This document shows positions 16,562 to 24,690 of a stretch of DNA of 26,845 nt, piece by piece. A program made the position numbers and the translations under genes. Origin of the DNA: AP-15 sp035570595 (GTDB taxonomy: Bacteria; Pseudomonadota; Alphaproteobacteria; ATCC43930; CGMCC-115725); contig DATMLF010000203.1 of NCBI GenBank assembly GCA_035570595.1, positions 1-26,845 on the forward strand, given 5' to 3'. The notes below the pieces were generated by a model that saw only the letters and a program-made list of their open reading frames with translations, searched no databases and was not told where the DNA came from. Position 1 is the stretch's first letter, and every line of letters begins with the position of its first letter.

Positions 16562-16687
16562 GCCGGTCGTGGCGAGCGCCGAACCGTGGCCGGCGAGCAG
16601 AGGGGGGCAGAAGCAGGCATCACCGATCAGCGCGACCTGGCCGTGCGACCAGCGGTCGATGCGCATCTGGGCTGATCGGATCGAATC
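16562..16687 (-). pseudogene. Fragment of a FAD-dependent monooxygenase gene
   Basis: The minus strand here reads SAQMRIDRWSHGQVALIGDA followed by CFCPPLLAGHGSALATTGG. This is the conserved second FAD-binding block (G-R-V-x-L-x-G-D-A-A-x-C-P-x-x-L-A-G-x-G) of flavin-dependent aromatic hydroxylases and related oxidoreductases. Only about 40 residues are left: neither the N-terminal GxGxxG nor the downstream helix is present in the flanks. It ends 24 nt before the start of the fusion gene at 16712. It is a remnant left at a recombination boundary. Confidence 0.65.
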
Positions 16688-16711
16688 TGCTAGCGTAGAG
16701 TCGTATCCGAT

Positions 16712-18922
16712 ATGGACTATGTAAGCGAACGCTCTGACCTGCCCGCCGTAGCGCGGGACACCCGCGGACTTCGGCTCTGCGCAGTGGTGATGATGCGTAA
16801 TGAGGGCGACATCATCCGCCCGTTTCTGCGCCAGTGCGCCGAGTTCTTCGACGAGGTCTTCGTCGCCGATGTCCGAGCCACCGACGGGACCGCCGAGGCG
16901 TTGCGCAGCTTCTCCGATCCGCGCCTCCAGCTCCATGTCTTTGAGGTTGGCCGGCAGGAGAGGTACCAGGGCGCGCTGATGAACCTGCTTTCGCGACAGG
17001 CCTTCGCCCGAGACGCTGACTGGGTCTTCTGCCTGGATGGCGACGAGTTCCTCGGTGCCAACAGCCGCGCCGAGGTCGAGCAGGCGCTGGAGGAGCTCGG
17101 CGCCGATGTCATGATGATGCCATGGATGAACCTGGTGCCGACGCGGTTCGGCACTTTCACCTCCTTCGACATGGCGCAGGACTTCCACTGGAGCGGCCGG
17201 ACCTCGGCTTTCAGCAAGATCGCGATCTCCAGCCTCTTCGCGGCGAACAACCCAAGCTACTACATCCAGGAAGGCAACCACGCGGTCTGCCCGACCTTCG
17301 GGGCGCGGGAGATCCATGGCGAGTCGGGGCTGCCGTTGCTGCACCTGCCCGTGCGCTCGCTCGACCGGCTGAAATACAAGATCGGGCTCGGCCTCAGGCT
17401 GGTGCGCGCCAAGCACAACCGCGCGCAGGGCGAGGGCAACCACGCCGACAGCCTGGACGAACTGCTGACCAAGGGCGCCATCGCCGCGCCCGAGCTGCGC
17501 TTCATGGCCGCGAGCTACGGGCGCCTGGTCGAGCGCACCGAGGCGCTCGACCCAGAGACGCTGGGCTGGCCGATCCGGCGCCTGCCGCCCTTCGTCTACC
17601 AAGCGGATCGGGCGGAGGATGACGCCGGAATGGCGGGCCTGGCGCAGACGCTGCGCGCCGATGCAGCGATTACCTGGGACCGGACCGAGTTCCCCAAGGG
17701 GAGCACGGTTGGCGCCCTGATCGAGGGCGACCGGATCCACATCGTCCCCCAGGCCATGACGGGCAGCGGGACCTTTCGGTCTACACCCTTCGCCGCGCTG
17801 CCGCCCGCCGTCATCCCCGAATGCTTCGACGACGACTGGCTGACCGACCTCGTCGCCGCCAGCTGCACGCCGATCCGGGCCTGGGCCTTCTCGGCCTGGT
17901 CCGAGCTTGCGCCAGTGATGTACTCGCTCTTCACGTTGTCGCGGCCACGGCGCTACGTCGAGCTCGGCGTGCACAACGGTATGAGCTTCTTCGCCGCCTG
18001 CCAGATCGCCGAGAAGCTCGGCATCCCCACCGAATGCGTTGCCGTGGACGGCTGGGTGGGCGACGTGCATGCCGGCTTCCACGATGCCTCGGTGTTCGAC
18101 AATTTCCGCGCCTACATCGCCGACACTTATCCCAACCAGTACTTCATACAGGCCTACTTCGCCGCGGCGCTACACTGCTTCGAGGACGGCTCGATTGACC
18201 TGCTGCACATCGACGGGCTGCACACCTACGAGGCGGTGAAGGAGGACTTCGAGACTTGGCTGCCGAAGATGTCGGAGCTCGGCGTCATCATCTTCCACGA
18301 TACCAACGAATTCGGCCGTGGCTTCGGGGTCTGGCGCCTGTGGGAGGAGCTGAAGCAGCGATACCCCGCCCATGAGTTCGCGCACCAGCACGGCCTCGGC
18401 ATTATCTATGTGGGGCGCGAGCCGCATCCCTTCGCCGCGCTGCTGCGCCGGCTGGCGGAAGGCCGGCACGATGCCACCCTCGCCCAGGCCTTTTTTCAGG
18501 CGGTCGGCACGCTGCTGGTGGAACAGCGCAGCACCGCCGCGACGCTGGAGACCGAGCGCGCGAGGCTCGCCATGGTCGGCCATGCGGTTGCGGGCCCCGC
18601 TTCCGGGGAGTTGGTCGAACTGGCCCAGCACAATGCCGATCTGCTGGCGCGCCACGACGCGCTGCGTCAGCACAATGCCCATCTCCAGGCGCGCTACGAC
18701 GCGGTGATGAATAGCACCACATGGCGCATGACGGCGCCGCTGCGCGCGGTGCTGACGCGGCTGCCCGGTCTGCGCCGCCTGCTCCGCCGGAGCGTAAAGG
18801 CGTTATGGTGGGCGGTCACCGGCCAGATGCCGGAGCGCTACCGCCTGTGGCGGGCCGCCCGGGCGCCGGCCGCGCAAGGGCAGCGGTCTCAGGCGCCGGC
18901 TCCGCCAGCGGCGTCGGTGTGA
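16712..18922 (+). CDS. Glycosyltransferase (GT2-like) - methyltransferase - coiled-coil fusion protein
   Basis: This 736-residue cytoplasmic multidomain protein likely acts on a surface glycan. Residues about 20-320 resemble GT-A family 2 enzymes: LCAVVMMRNEGDIIRPFLRQ opens the nucleotide-binding fold, and WVFCLDGDEFLG (105-115) carries the D-x-D metal motif. Residues about 395-570 form a Methyltransf_24-type domain: RRYVELGVHNGMSFFAACQI, then VAVDGW, IDLLHIDGLHTYEAVKEDFE and GVIIFHDTNEFG. Residues about 600-665 are a heptad-like helix (HNADLLARHDALRQHNAHLQ). STTWRMTAPLR (668-678) follows, then a basic, hydrophobic tail that could touch the membrane. It opens the glycan locus; the epimerase starts 15 nt downstream. 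No clear ribosome site precedes the ATG. The acceptor, the sugar and the methylation site are unknown. Confidence 0.85.
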   Translation: MDYVSERSDLPAVARDTRGLRLCAVVMMRNEGDIIRPFLRQCAEFFDEVFVADVRATDGTAEALRSFSDPRLQLHVFEVGRQERYQGALMNLLSRQAFARDADWVFCLDGDEFLGANSRAEVEQALEELGADVMMMPWMNLVPTRFGTFTSFDMAQDFHWSGRTSAFSKIAISSLFAANNPSYYIQEGNHAVCPTFGAREIHGESGLPLLHLPVRSLDRLKYKIGLGLRLVRAKHNRAQGEGNHADSLDELLTKGAIAAPELRFMAASYGRLVERTEALDPETLGWPIRRLPPFVYQADRAEDDAGMAGLAQTLRADAAITWDRTEFPKGSTVGALIEGDRIHIVPQAMTGSGTFRSTPFAALPPAVIPECFDDDWLTDLVAASCTPIRAWAFSAWSELAPVMYSLFTLSRPRRYVELGVHNGMSFFAACQIAEKLGIPTECVAVDGWVGDVHAGFHDASVFDNFRAYIADTYPNQYFIQAYFAAALHCFEDGSIDLLHIDGLHTYEAVKEDFETWLPKMSELGVIIFHDTNEFGRGFGVWRLWEELKQRYPAHEFAHQHGLGIIYVGREPHPFAALLRRLAEGRHDATLAQAFFQAVGTLLVEQRSTAATLETERARLAMVGHAVAGPASGELVELAQHNADLLARHDALRQHNAHLQARYDAVMNSTTWRMTAPLRAVLTRLPGLRRLLRRSVKALWWAVTGQMPERYRLWRAARAPAAQGQRSQAPAPPAASV

Positions 18923-18937
18923 CCAGGAAGGACGGGA

Positions 18938-19894
18938 ATGCGAGTCGTCGTGACGGGCGCGGCCGGGTTCATCGGCAGCAACCTAGTGGACCACTTGCTA
19001 GCATCGGGGCACATCGTCATCGGCTTCGACAATTTCTCGACCGGCCAGGCGAAGTTCCTGGACGGCGCGCTGGCGCATGCGAACTTCCGCCCGGTGCGCG
19101 GCGACCTGCTGCATCCCGCCGAGATTGCCCCAGCGGTGGAGGGCGCGGACCTCGTTATCCACCTCGCCGCCAATGCCGATGTCCGCTTTGGCACCCAGCA
19201 TCCGCGCAAGGACCTCGAGCAGAACGTCATCGCCACGCAGAACGTGCTGGAGGCAATGCGCGCGGCCGGTGTGCGGCACATCGCCTTCTCCTCCACCGGA
19301 TCGGTCTATGGCGAGGCGACGGTCTTCCCAACGCCGGAGGACGCGCCCTTCCCCGTGCAGACCTCGCTATACGGCGCGTCGAAGCTGGCGGCCGAGGGGC
19401 TAATCGCCGCCTATTGCGAGGGCTTCGGCTTCCACGGGACGGTGTTCCGCTTCGTCTCCATCCTCGGCCACCGCTATACCCACGGCCACGTCTTCGACTT
19501 CTGCAAGATGCTGCGCGCCGACCCGACGCGGCTGCGCGTGCTGGGCAACGGGCGGCAGCGGAAGTCCTATCTCGACGTCTCCGACTGCGTCACCGCGATC
19601 ATGACGGCGATCGAGAAGGGGCCGGATTGCTTCTCCGTCTTCAACCTCGGCACCGACGAGTTTTGCGAGGTGCGCGACTCCATCGGCTGGATCTGCGCAC
19701 GGCTCGGCCTGTCGCCGGAGCTGCACTACGCCGGCGGGGACCGCGGCTGGGTCGGCGATAACCCCTTTATCTTCCTGGACTGCGCGCGCATCCGCGCGCT
19801 GGGGTGGCGGCCCCGCTACGCGATCCGCGAGGGCGTGGAGCGCACGGTGGACTACCTCATGGCCAACCCAGACCTGCTGGACGCCAGGGCGTGA
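18938..19894 (+). CDS. NAD-dependent sugar-nucleotide epimerase/dehydratase (extended SDR)
   Basis: This 318-residue extended short-chain dehydrogenase is of the kind that epimerises or dehydrates nucleotide sugars. The N-terminal GxxGxxG is VTGAAGFIGSNLVDHL, the acidic residue after strand 2 is in IGFDNFSTG, and HLAANADVRFG follows. The catalytic Ser-Tyr-Lys set is in AFSSTGSVYGEA and TSLYGASKLAAEG (Y-x-x-x-K). RFVSILGHRYTHG and GNGRQRKSYLDVSDC are substrate-side motifs similar to GalE/WbpP-type enzymes. An AGGAAGG-like ribosome site precedes the ATG. Its position directly before hddA suggests it could modify GDP-heptose or supply another sugar of the same glycan. C-4 or C-5 epimerase and 4,6-dehydratase activity cannot be told apart from sequence. 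Confidence 0.9.
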   Translation: MRVVVTGAAGFIGSNLVDHLLASGHIVIGFDNFSTGQAKFLDGALAHANFRPVRGDLLHPAEIAPAVEGADLVIHLAANADVRFGTQHPRKDLEQNVIATQNVLEAMRAAGVRHIAFSSTGSVYGEATVFPTPEDAPFPVQTSLYGASKLAAEGLIAAYCEGFGFHGTVFRFVSILGHRYTHGHVFDFCKMLRADPTRLRVLGNGRQRKSYLDVSDCVTAIMTAIEKGPDCFSVFNLGTDEFCEVRDSIGWICARLGLSPELHYAGGDRGWVGDNPFIFLDCARIRALGWRPRYAIREGVERTVDYLMANPDLLDARA

Positions 19895-19913
19895 GGCGGG
19901 GAAGGCAGCATCC

Positions 19914-20894
19914 ATGATCACCACGCGAAGCCCGCTGCGCATCAGCCTCGGCGGCGGCGGCACGGACCTGCCCTCCTACTACCGCGACCATCGCGGCTTC
20001 CTAATCGCCGGCGCGATCGACCGCTTCGTCTACGTCAACGTGCTGCGGCCCTTCACGCCCGGCATCTTCCTGAAATACTCGAAGCTCGAGCGCGTCGAGC
20101 AGGTGGACCAGGTCGAGCATCCCATCATCCGCGAAGCGCTGCGCCTGATGGATCTGCGCACGCCGCAGGTCGAGATCACCGCGCTGGCCGACATCCCCGC
20201 CGGCACCGGCCTCGGCTCCTCCGGCAGCTTCACCACTGCGCTGCTGAAGGCACTCTACGCGCACCGCATGCGCATGATCGACCAGAAGGACCTGGCGGAG
20301 CTCGCCTGCCGGATCGAGATCGACATCCTCGGCGAGCCCGTCGGCAAGCAGGACCAGTATATCGCGGCCTGCGGCGGCATCACCTGCTTCACCTTCAATC
20401 CCGACGGCAGTGTCGAGGTGGAGCCGCTCGAGATCGACCGCGACACGCGCCTCGACCTCGAGGACAACCTGCTGATGTTCTTCACGGGCTTCTCGCGCAG
20501 CGCGAGGTCGATCCTGAAGGACCAGAAGGAGCGCACGCAGTCGCAAGATGCGGCGATGATTGCCAATCTGCACTACGTCAAGGAACTCGGCCTGCGCAGC
20601 AAGGACCTGCTGATGCGCGGACGTGCCGCGGAATTCGGGGCGCTGATGCACGAGCACTGGGAGCACAAGAAAAGGCGCTCCTCCGGCATGAGCATGGCGC
20701 AAATCGACGAGTGGTACGAGCTCGGCCGTCGCAACGGCGCGATCGGCGGCAAGCTGGTCGGCGCGGGCGGCGGCGGCTTCCTGCTGTTCTACGCCGAGGA
20801 CCGCAACCGCCTTCGCCACGCCATGGCGCGCGCAGGGCTCGAGGAGGTGCGATTCCGCTTCGAGCTCGAGGGCACGAAGGTCGCGCTGTCGTGA
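19914..20894 (+). CDS. hddA: D-glycero-alpha-D-manno-heptose-7-phosphate kinase (GHMP kinase)
   Basis: The enzyme phosphorylates D-glycero-D-manno-heptose-7-phosphate at C-1 with ATP, the second step towards GDP-heptose. It has 326 residues, as usual for HddA. The opening TRSPLRISLGGGGTDLPSYY is the diagnostic N-terminal motif of this GHMP subgroup. The ATP-binding loop is PAGTGLGSSGSFTTALLKAL (95-114). GEPVGKQDQYIAACGG follows, and the C-terminal GGKLVGAGGGGFLLFY is GHMP motif 3. The alternative would be another sugar-1-kinase (fucose or galactose type), but the neighbours hddC, gmhA and gmhB make the heptose assignment strong. Its stop overlaps the hddC GTG start by 4 nt. Confidence 0.93.
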   Translation: MITTRSPLRISLGGGGTDLPSYYRDHRGFLIAGAIDRFVYVNVLRPFTPGIFLKYSKLERVEQVDQVEHPIIREALRLMDLRTPQVEITALADIPAGTGLGSSGSFTTALLKALYAHRMRMIDQKDLAELACRIEIDILGEPVGKQDQYIAACGGITCFTFNPDGSVEVEPLEIDRDTRLDLEDNLLMFFTGFSRSARSILKDQKERTQSQDAAMIANLHYVKELGLRSKDLLMRGRAAEFGALMHEHWEHKKRRSSGMSMAQIDEWYELGRRNGAIGGKLVGAGGGGFLLFYAEDRNRLRHAMARAGLEEVRFRFELEGTKVALS

Positions 20895-21595
20895 CGGTGC
20901 CCATCGCCATCCTGGCCGGCGGGCTGGCGACGCGGCTGAGGCCGTTGACGGAACGCGTGCCTAAGGCCCTGGTCGAGGTAGCGGGCGAGCCCTTCGCCTT
21001 CCACCAACTTAGGCTGCTCGCAAGCCTCGGCTTCACCGAGGCGGTCTTCCTGACCGGCTATCTCGGCGAGCGGATCGAGGAAGCGGTCGGCGACGGCGCG
21101 CGCTTCGGCATGCGGGTCCGCTACGTGCCGGACGGGCCTATGCTGCTCGGCACCGGCGGCTCGATCGGGCGCGCGCTGCCGCAACTCGGCCCGCGCTTCG
21201 CGGTGATCTATGGTGACAGCTGGCTGGAGTTCGACTACCAGGCCGCCATCGCCGCCTTCGAGCGCGACGGCCGCCCTGCGCTGATGACCGTCTTCCGCAA
21301 CGAGGACCCCGCGCACGCGAACAACGTGGAGTTCGACGGCGCCGAGATCCTGGCCTACAACAAGACTGCGCGCACGCCGCGAATGCACCACATCGACTAT
21401 GGGTTGAGCGTCTTTTGTGCGGATGTCTTCGCCGGTCTCCCGCTCGACGTGCCGACCGACCTCGCCACCATAACCGAGGACCTGGCGCATCGCGGGTTGC
21501 TGGCCGGTTACGAGGTCCACCATCGCTTCTACGAGGTCGGTTCCTTTTCGGGGGTTGCCGAGCTCGAGGCCCATTTCGCGGGGACCGTCCGATGA
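20891..21595 (+). CDS. hddC: D-glycero-alpha-D-manno-heptose-1-phosphate guanylyltransferase
   Basis: This nucleotidyltransferase (234 residues) would transfer GMP from GTP to heptose-1-phosphate to form GDP-D-glycero-alpha-D-manno-heptose. The signature AILAGGLATRLRPLTERVPK (about residues 6-25) is the G-G-x-x-T-R-L-x-P-x-T-x-x-x-P-K motif. PMLLGTGGSIGRAL, FAVIYGDSWLEFDY (metal-binding aspartate) and EVGSFSGVAELEAHF follow the family order. The frame is open upstream inside hddA. I chose the GTG at 20891, whose GTGA overlaps the hddA stop, as in the following genes; a GTG at 20897 is also possible. The nucleotide (GTP rather than CTP or dTTP) is inferred from the gene set. Confidence 0.88.
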   Translation: MTVPIAILAGGLATRLRPLTERVPKALVEVAGEPFAFHQLRLLASLGFTEAVFLTGYLGERIEEAVGDGARFGMRVRYVPDGPMLLGTGGSIGRALPQLGPRFAVIYGDSWLEFDYQAAIAAFERDGRPALMTVFRNEDPAHANNVEFDGAEILAYNKTARTPRMHHIDYGLSVFCADVFAGLPLDVPTDLATITEDLAHRGLLAGYEVHHRFYEVGSFSGVAELEAHFAGTVR

Positions 21596-22191
21596 GCTAT
21601 GCCGAGCAGCACCTGGCCGAGACCATCGAGGTCGTCCGCCGGCTCGACCCCGTCCTGATCGAGCACATGGCCGAGGAGCTGGCCGCGCTGCGCGCGCGCG
21701 GCGGGCGGCTGTTCTTCCTCGGGGTCGGCGGCAGCGCCGGCAACTGCTCCCATGCCGTGAACGACTTCCGCAAGATCGTCGGCATCGAGGCCTATGCGCC
21801 GACCGACAACGTCTCGGAGCTAACCGCGCGCACCAATGACGAGGGCTGGCACACCATCTTCCGCGAATGGCTGGCCACCAGCCGGCTCGACAGGGACGAC
21901 GCGGTGTTCGTCTTCTCCGTCGGCGGCGGCAACCTCGAGAAGAACGTCAGCCCGAACCTAGTCGGAGCGCTGCAGCTGGCCAAGGAAGTCGGCGCGCGGA
22001 TCCTCGGCCTGGTCGGCCGCGATGGCGGCTACACGGCGCAGGTCGGCGACGTCGTCTGCATCATCCCGACGGTGAACCCCGACAACGTCACGCCGCATTC
22101 CGAGGCGTTCCAGGCCGTTGTCTGGCACCTGCTAGTGTCCCACCCCGCGCTCAAAGCGCGGCAGACCAAGTGGGAATCGACGACGCCGTGA
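21592..22191 (+). CDS. gmhA: Sedoheptulose-7-phosphate isomerase (SIS domain)
   Basis: The enzyme isomerises sedoheptulose-7-phosphate to D-glycero-D-manno-heptose-7-phosphate, the first committed step. It is a 199-residue single SIS domain of the usual GmhA length. FFLGVGGSAGNCSHAVNDFR is the phosphosugar-binding G-x-G-G-S loop, and AVFVFSVGGGNLEKNVSPNL is the second sugar-binding segment. VTPHSEAFQAVVWHLL is the C-terminal helix that carries the catalytic histidine in the family. ATG 21592 overlaps the hddC TGA (ATGA). The frame is open further upstream, but that stretch is shadow of hddC. Confidence 0.92.
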   Translation: MSYAEQHLAETIEVVRRLDPVLIEHMAEELAALRARGGRLFFLGVGGSAGNCSHAVNDFRKIVGIEAYAPTDNVSELTARTNDEGWHTIFREWLATSRLDRDDAVFVFSVGGGNLEKNVSPNLVGALQLAKEVGARILGLVGRDGGYTAQVGDVVCIIPTVNPDNVTPHSEAFQAVVWHLLVSHPALKARQTKWESTTP

Positions 22192-22730
22192 CCGCCCGCG
22201 CGGTGTATCTCGACCGCGACGGCGTGCTGAACCGCGCGATGGTGCGCGACGGCAAACCCTATCCGCCGGCGAGCCCCGCGGAGTTCGAGATCTTGCCGGG
22301 CGTGCCGGAGGCGCTGGCGCGGCTGCGCAAGGCGGGCTTCCGCCTCGTCGTCGTGACCAACCAGCCCGATGTCGCGCGGGGCGTCACGCCGCTCTCGACC
22401 ATCGAGGCGATCCATGCGCGAATGGCAGCGATCCTGCCGCTCGACGCGATCGAGGCCTGCCTGCATAGCCATGACGGAGAATGCGACTGCCGCAAGCCGC
22501 AGCCGGGCCTTCTATTGCGCGACGCCGCGGCGCATGGCGTGGACCTGCGCGGCAGCTTCATGGTCGGCGACCGCTGGCGCGACATCGACGCCGGCGCCGC
22601 TGCGGGCTGCCGGACCATCCTAGTGGACGAAGGCTACGCCGAGCGCGCGCCGGCGCGTCCGCCCGATCATGTATGCGGTTCGCTTCCCGAAGCGGCCGAG
22701 TGGATCCTGTCGAGAGGGGAAAAGCCGTGA
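22188..22730 (+). CDS. gmhB: D-glycero-D-manno-heptose-1,7-bisphosphate 7-phosphatase (HAD family)
   Basis: The enzyme removes the 7-phosphate from heptose-1,7-bisphosphate, between the HddA and HddC steps. It is a 180-residue HAD phosphatase. VYLDRDGVLN holds the D-x-D nucleophile, LVVVTNQPDVARG is motif II, and RKPQPGLLLRDA carries the motif III lysine. MVGDRWRDIDAGAAAG is motif IV. CLHSHDGECDCRKP supplies the Cys/His set of the GmhB zinc loop. The start chosen is the GTG at 22188, whose GTGA overlaps the gmhA stop; an in-frame GTG at 22170 is an alternative. Confidence 0.92.
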   Translation: MTARAVYLDRDGVLNRAMVRDGKPYPPASPAEFEILPGVPEALARLRKAGFRLVVVTNQPDVARGVTPLSTIEAIHARMAAILPLDAIEACLHSHDGECDCRKPQPGLLLRDAAAHGVDLRGSFMVGDRWRDIDAGAAAGCRTILVDEGYAERAPARPPDHVCGSLPEAAEWILSRGEKP

Positions 22731-23443
22731 CGAGCCTCGCCGACCTGAAGGTCAAGATCTTCGCCGACGGCGCGGACAAGGCCGTCATGCTCGACATGTA
22801 TGCCAAGCCGCACATCAAGGGTCTGACGACCAACCCGACGCTGATGGCCAAGGCTGGTATCCGCGACTACGAGGGCTTCGCCCGCGACGTGCTGCAGCAC
22901 ATCACGGACAAGCCGCTCTCGCTCGAAGTCTTCTCCGACGAGATCGATGAGATGGAGCGCGAGGCGCTGAAGGTGTCGAGCTGGGGGCCGAACGTCTACG
23001 TCAAGATCCCTATCTCCAACACCCGCGGCGAGAGCACCTGCGGGCTGGTCCGCGGCCTGGCCGGCCGCGGCGTGAAGGTCAACGTCACGGCGATCATGAC
23101 GCTCGCGCAAGTGCGCGACGTCGTGCTGAGCCTGGAGCCGGCGGTGCCGTCCAACATCTCGGTCTTCGCCGGCCGCATCGCCGACACCGGCGTCGATCCA
23201 CTGCCGATCATGTCGGCCGCGGTGGCGATGGCGTCCAGCCATCCGCTTGCGGAGATCATCTGGGCCAGCCCGCGGGAGCTGCTGAATATCGTCCAGGCCG
23301 ACGTGGTCGGCTGCCAGATCATCACCGTCACGCCCGACATCCTGATGAAGCTGCCGACGCTGGGCTACAACCTGGACGCCTACTCGCTCGACACGGTGAA
23401 GATGTTTCGCAACGCCGCCGTGGCGGCAGGCTTCAGGATCTAG
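22727..23443 (+). CDS. Transaldolase family protein in the heptose operon
   Basis: This is a short transaldolase (238 residues), within the size range of the small TalC/fructose-6-phosphate-aldolase-like subfamily. Family motifs are KGLTTNPTLMAKAG (about 31-44) and VYVKIPISNTRGES, with the Schiff-base lysine at about 93. VNVTAIMTLAQV, SVFAGRIADTG and GCQIITVTPDIL follow. The reaction would exchange a dihydroxyacetone unit between sugar phosphates, so it can form or consume sedoheptulose-7-phosphate, the substrate of GmhA. The GTG at 22727 overlaps the gmhB stop and has GAGAGGGG just upstream. A glycan-specific role (precursor supply) is inferred from position. Confidence 0.9.
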   Translation: MTSLADLKVKIFADGADKAVMLDMYAKPHIKGLTTNPTLMAKAGIRDYEGFARDVLQHITDKPLSLEVFSDEIDEMEREALKVSSWGPNVYVKIPISNTRGESTCGLVRGLAGRGVKVNVTAIMTLAQVRDVVLSLEPAVPSNISVFAGRIADTGVDPLPIMSAAVAMASSHPLAEIIWASPRELLNIVQADVVGCQIITVTPDILMKLPTLGYNLDAYSLDTVKMFRNAAVAAGFRI

Positions 23444-23456
23444 GCCCACCCGCCCG

Positions 23457-24611
23457 ATGCCGCCTATCTGCGAGCCGATCATCGACGTGATCGTCCCGGT
23501 CCACAACCAGCGCGAGCTGGTCGAGCTCTGTCTCGCCTCCGTGCTGGAGGCGCAGAACCAGGCCGCCTTCGAGCTGGTGGTAATCGACGACGCCAGCACG
23601 GATGCCGTTTTGAAGGCGGCGCTGGTGCGGCTCTCACAGGACTGCCGCATCACCCTGTTGGAGAACGAGCGCAACCTCGGCTTCACGCGGAGCGTCAACC
23701 GCGGTATGCGGCTGCATCCCGATCGCGATGTCGTGCTGCTCAACAGCGACACGCTGGTCTTCGGCGACTGGATCGACCGGCTGCAGCGCGCGGCGCATGC
23801 CGGCCCAAGGATTGGCACAGCGAACCCGCTGACGAACGGCAGCCACATGAGCGGCTATCCGTTCCGTCGCTCGGACGGCCAGGTGACCTTCGAGATCGGC
23901 GACGCCGCGCTCGATGCGCTGGCGGCAGAGGCGAACACAGCGCGCAGCGTGGAGGTGCACTACACCGTCGGCTTCTGCATCTACATCCGGCGCGCCGTGC
24001 TGGATGATGTCGGCCTTTTCGATGCGGAGCATTTCCCCGTGGGCTACGGCGAGGAGGCGGATTTCTGCTACCGCGCGCGCCGGGTAGGTTGGCGCCATGT
24101 CGTGACCGGCGACGTCTTCGTGCGCCATTGGGAAGGGCAATCCTTCGGCGAGCGCAGGGCGAAGCTGATGGCCGACATGTTCGAGGTGTTCAGCCGCCTG
24201 CATCCCGACATCGCCGCCAACGACCGCGATTTTGAGGCGCGCGATCCGGTACGGCCGTTGCGTGAAGCGCTCGATCTGGCGCGGCTGCGGCGCATTCTGG
24301 CCGGCCAGTCTTGGCTGCCCTGCCGCGAGGCCGCTACGGCAGATGCCACCGGGGCACCCGGGTTGATCTTCGACGGCGGGGCCGGCCGAACGCTGCTCGT
24401 GGCGCAGGCGTGGCGGAGCCTACCGAACCTACCGGCGCATCGGCTGCCGAACGACATGGCGGCCTTCAATCGGATGCTGGCCCGCCTCGGCGTGACGCAG
24501 CTGCGCTTCCAGGACCGCGCGTCGCTTGCCGTCTTCGCGGCCCTGGCGCACGGCAGGCCGGCGGACCTCGTCTTCGCGGTCGAACTTGGCATTACGGAGG
24601 CGGCGGTGTGA
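23457..24611 (+). CDS. Family 2 glycosyltransferase
   Basis: This 384-residue GT-A enzyme probably transfers one sugar of the glycan at the cytoplasmic face of the membrane. DVIVPVHNQRELVELCLASV (about 10-29) starts the fold. ELVVIDDASTD holds the nucleotide-binding aspartates, ERNLGFTRSVNRGMRL follows, and VVLLNSDTLVFGDW has the metal-binding S-D-T version of D-x-D. VGYGEEADFCYRARRVGW is the E-x-D-F-C-x-R acceptor-site motif of rhamnosyltransferase-like GT2 enzymes. Residues about 260-384 form an extra C-terminal region of unknown role. It starts 13 nt after the transaldolase. Donor and acceptor are not determinable; GDP-heptose is a reasonable candidate. Confidence 0.9.
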   Translation: MPPICEPIIDVIVPVHNQRELVELCLASVLEAQNQAAFELVVIDDASTDAVLKAALVRLSQDCRITLLENERNLGFTRSVNRGMRLHPDRDVVLLNSDTLVFGDWIDRLQRAAHAGPRIGTANPLTNGSHMSGYPFRRSDGQVTFEIGDAALDALAAEANTARSVEVHYTVGFCIYIRRAVLDDVGLFDAEHFPVGYGEEADFCYRARRVGWRHVVTGDVFVRHWEGQSFGERRAKLMADMFEVFSRLHPDIAANDRDFEARDPVRPLREALDLARLRRILAGQSWLPCREAATADATGAPGLIFDGGAGRTLLVAQAWRSLPNLPAHRLPNDMAAFNRMLARLGVTQLRFQDRASLAVFAALAHGRPADLVFAVELGITEAAV

Positions 24612-24690
24612 AGAGCGCCGGGCGCGACTGGCGCGTCCCGGCGACCCAACACTATTGTGCCGGCGGACCTTGAAGTCGGCGGGAGGTCGC

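Noticed and set aside
16535..18082. Open frame of 515 codons on the minus strand
   Set aside because: Most of it is the antisense of the GT-methyltransferase fusion gene and has no domain pattern. Only its last about 40 codons (16562-16687) resemble a real family, and I list those as a separate remnant.
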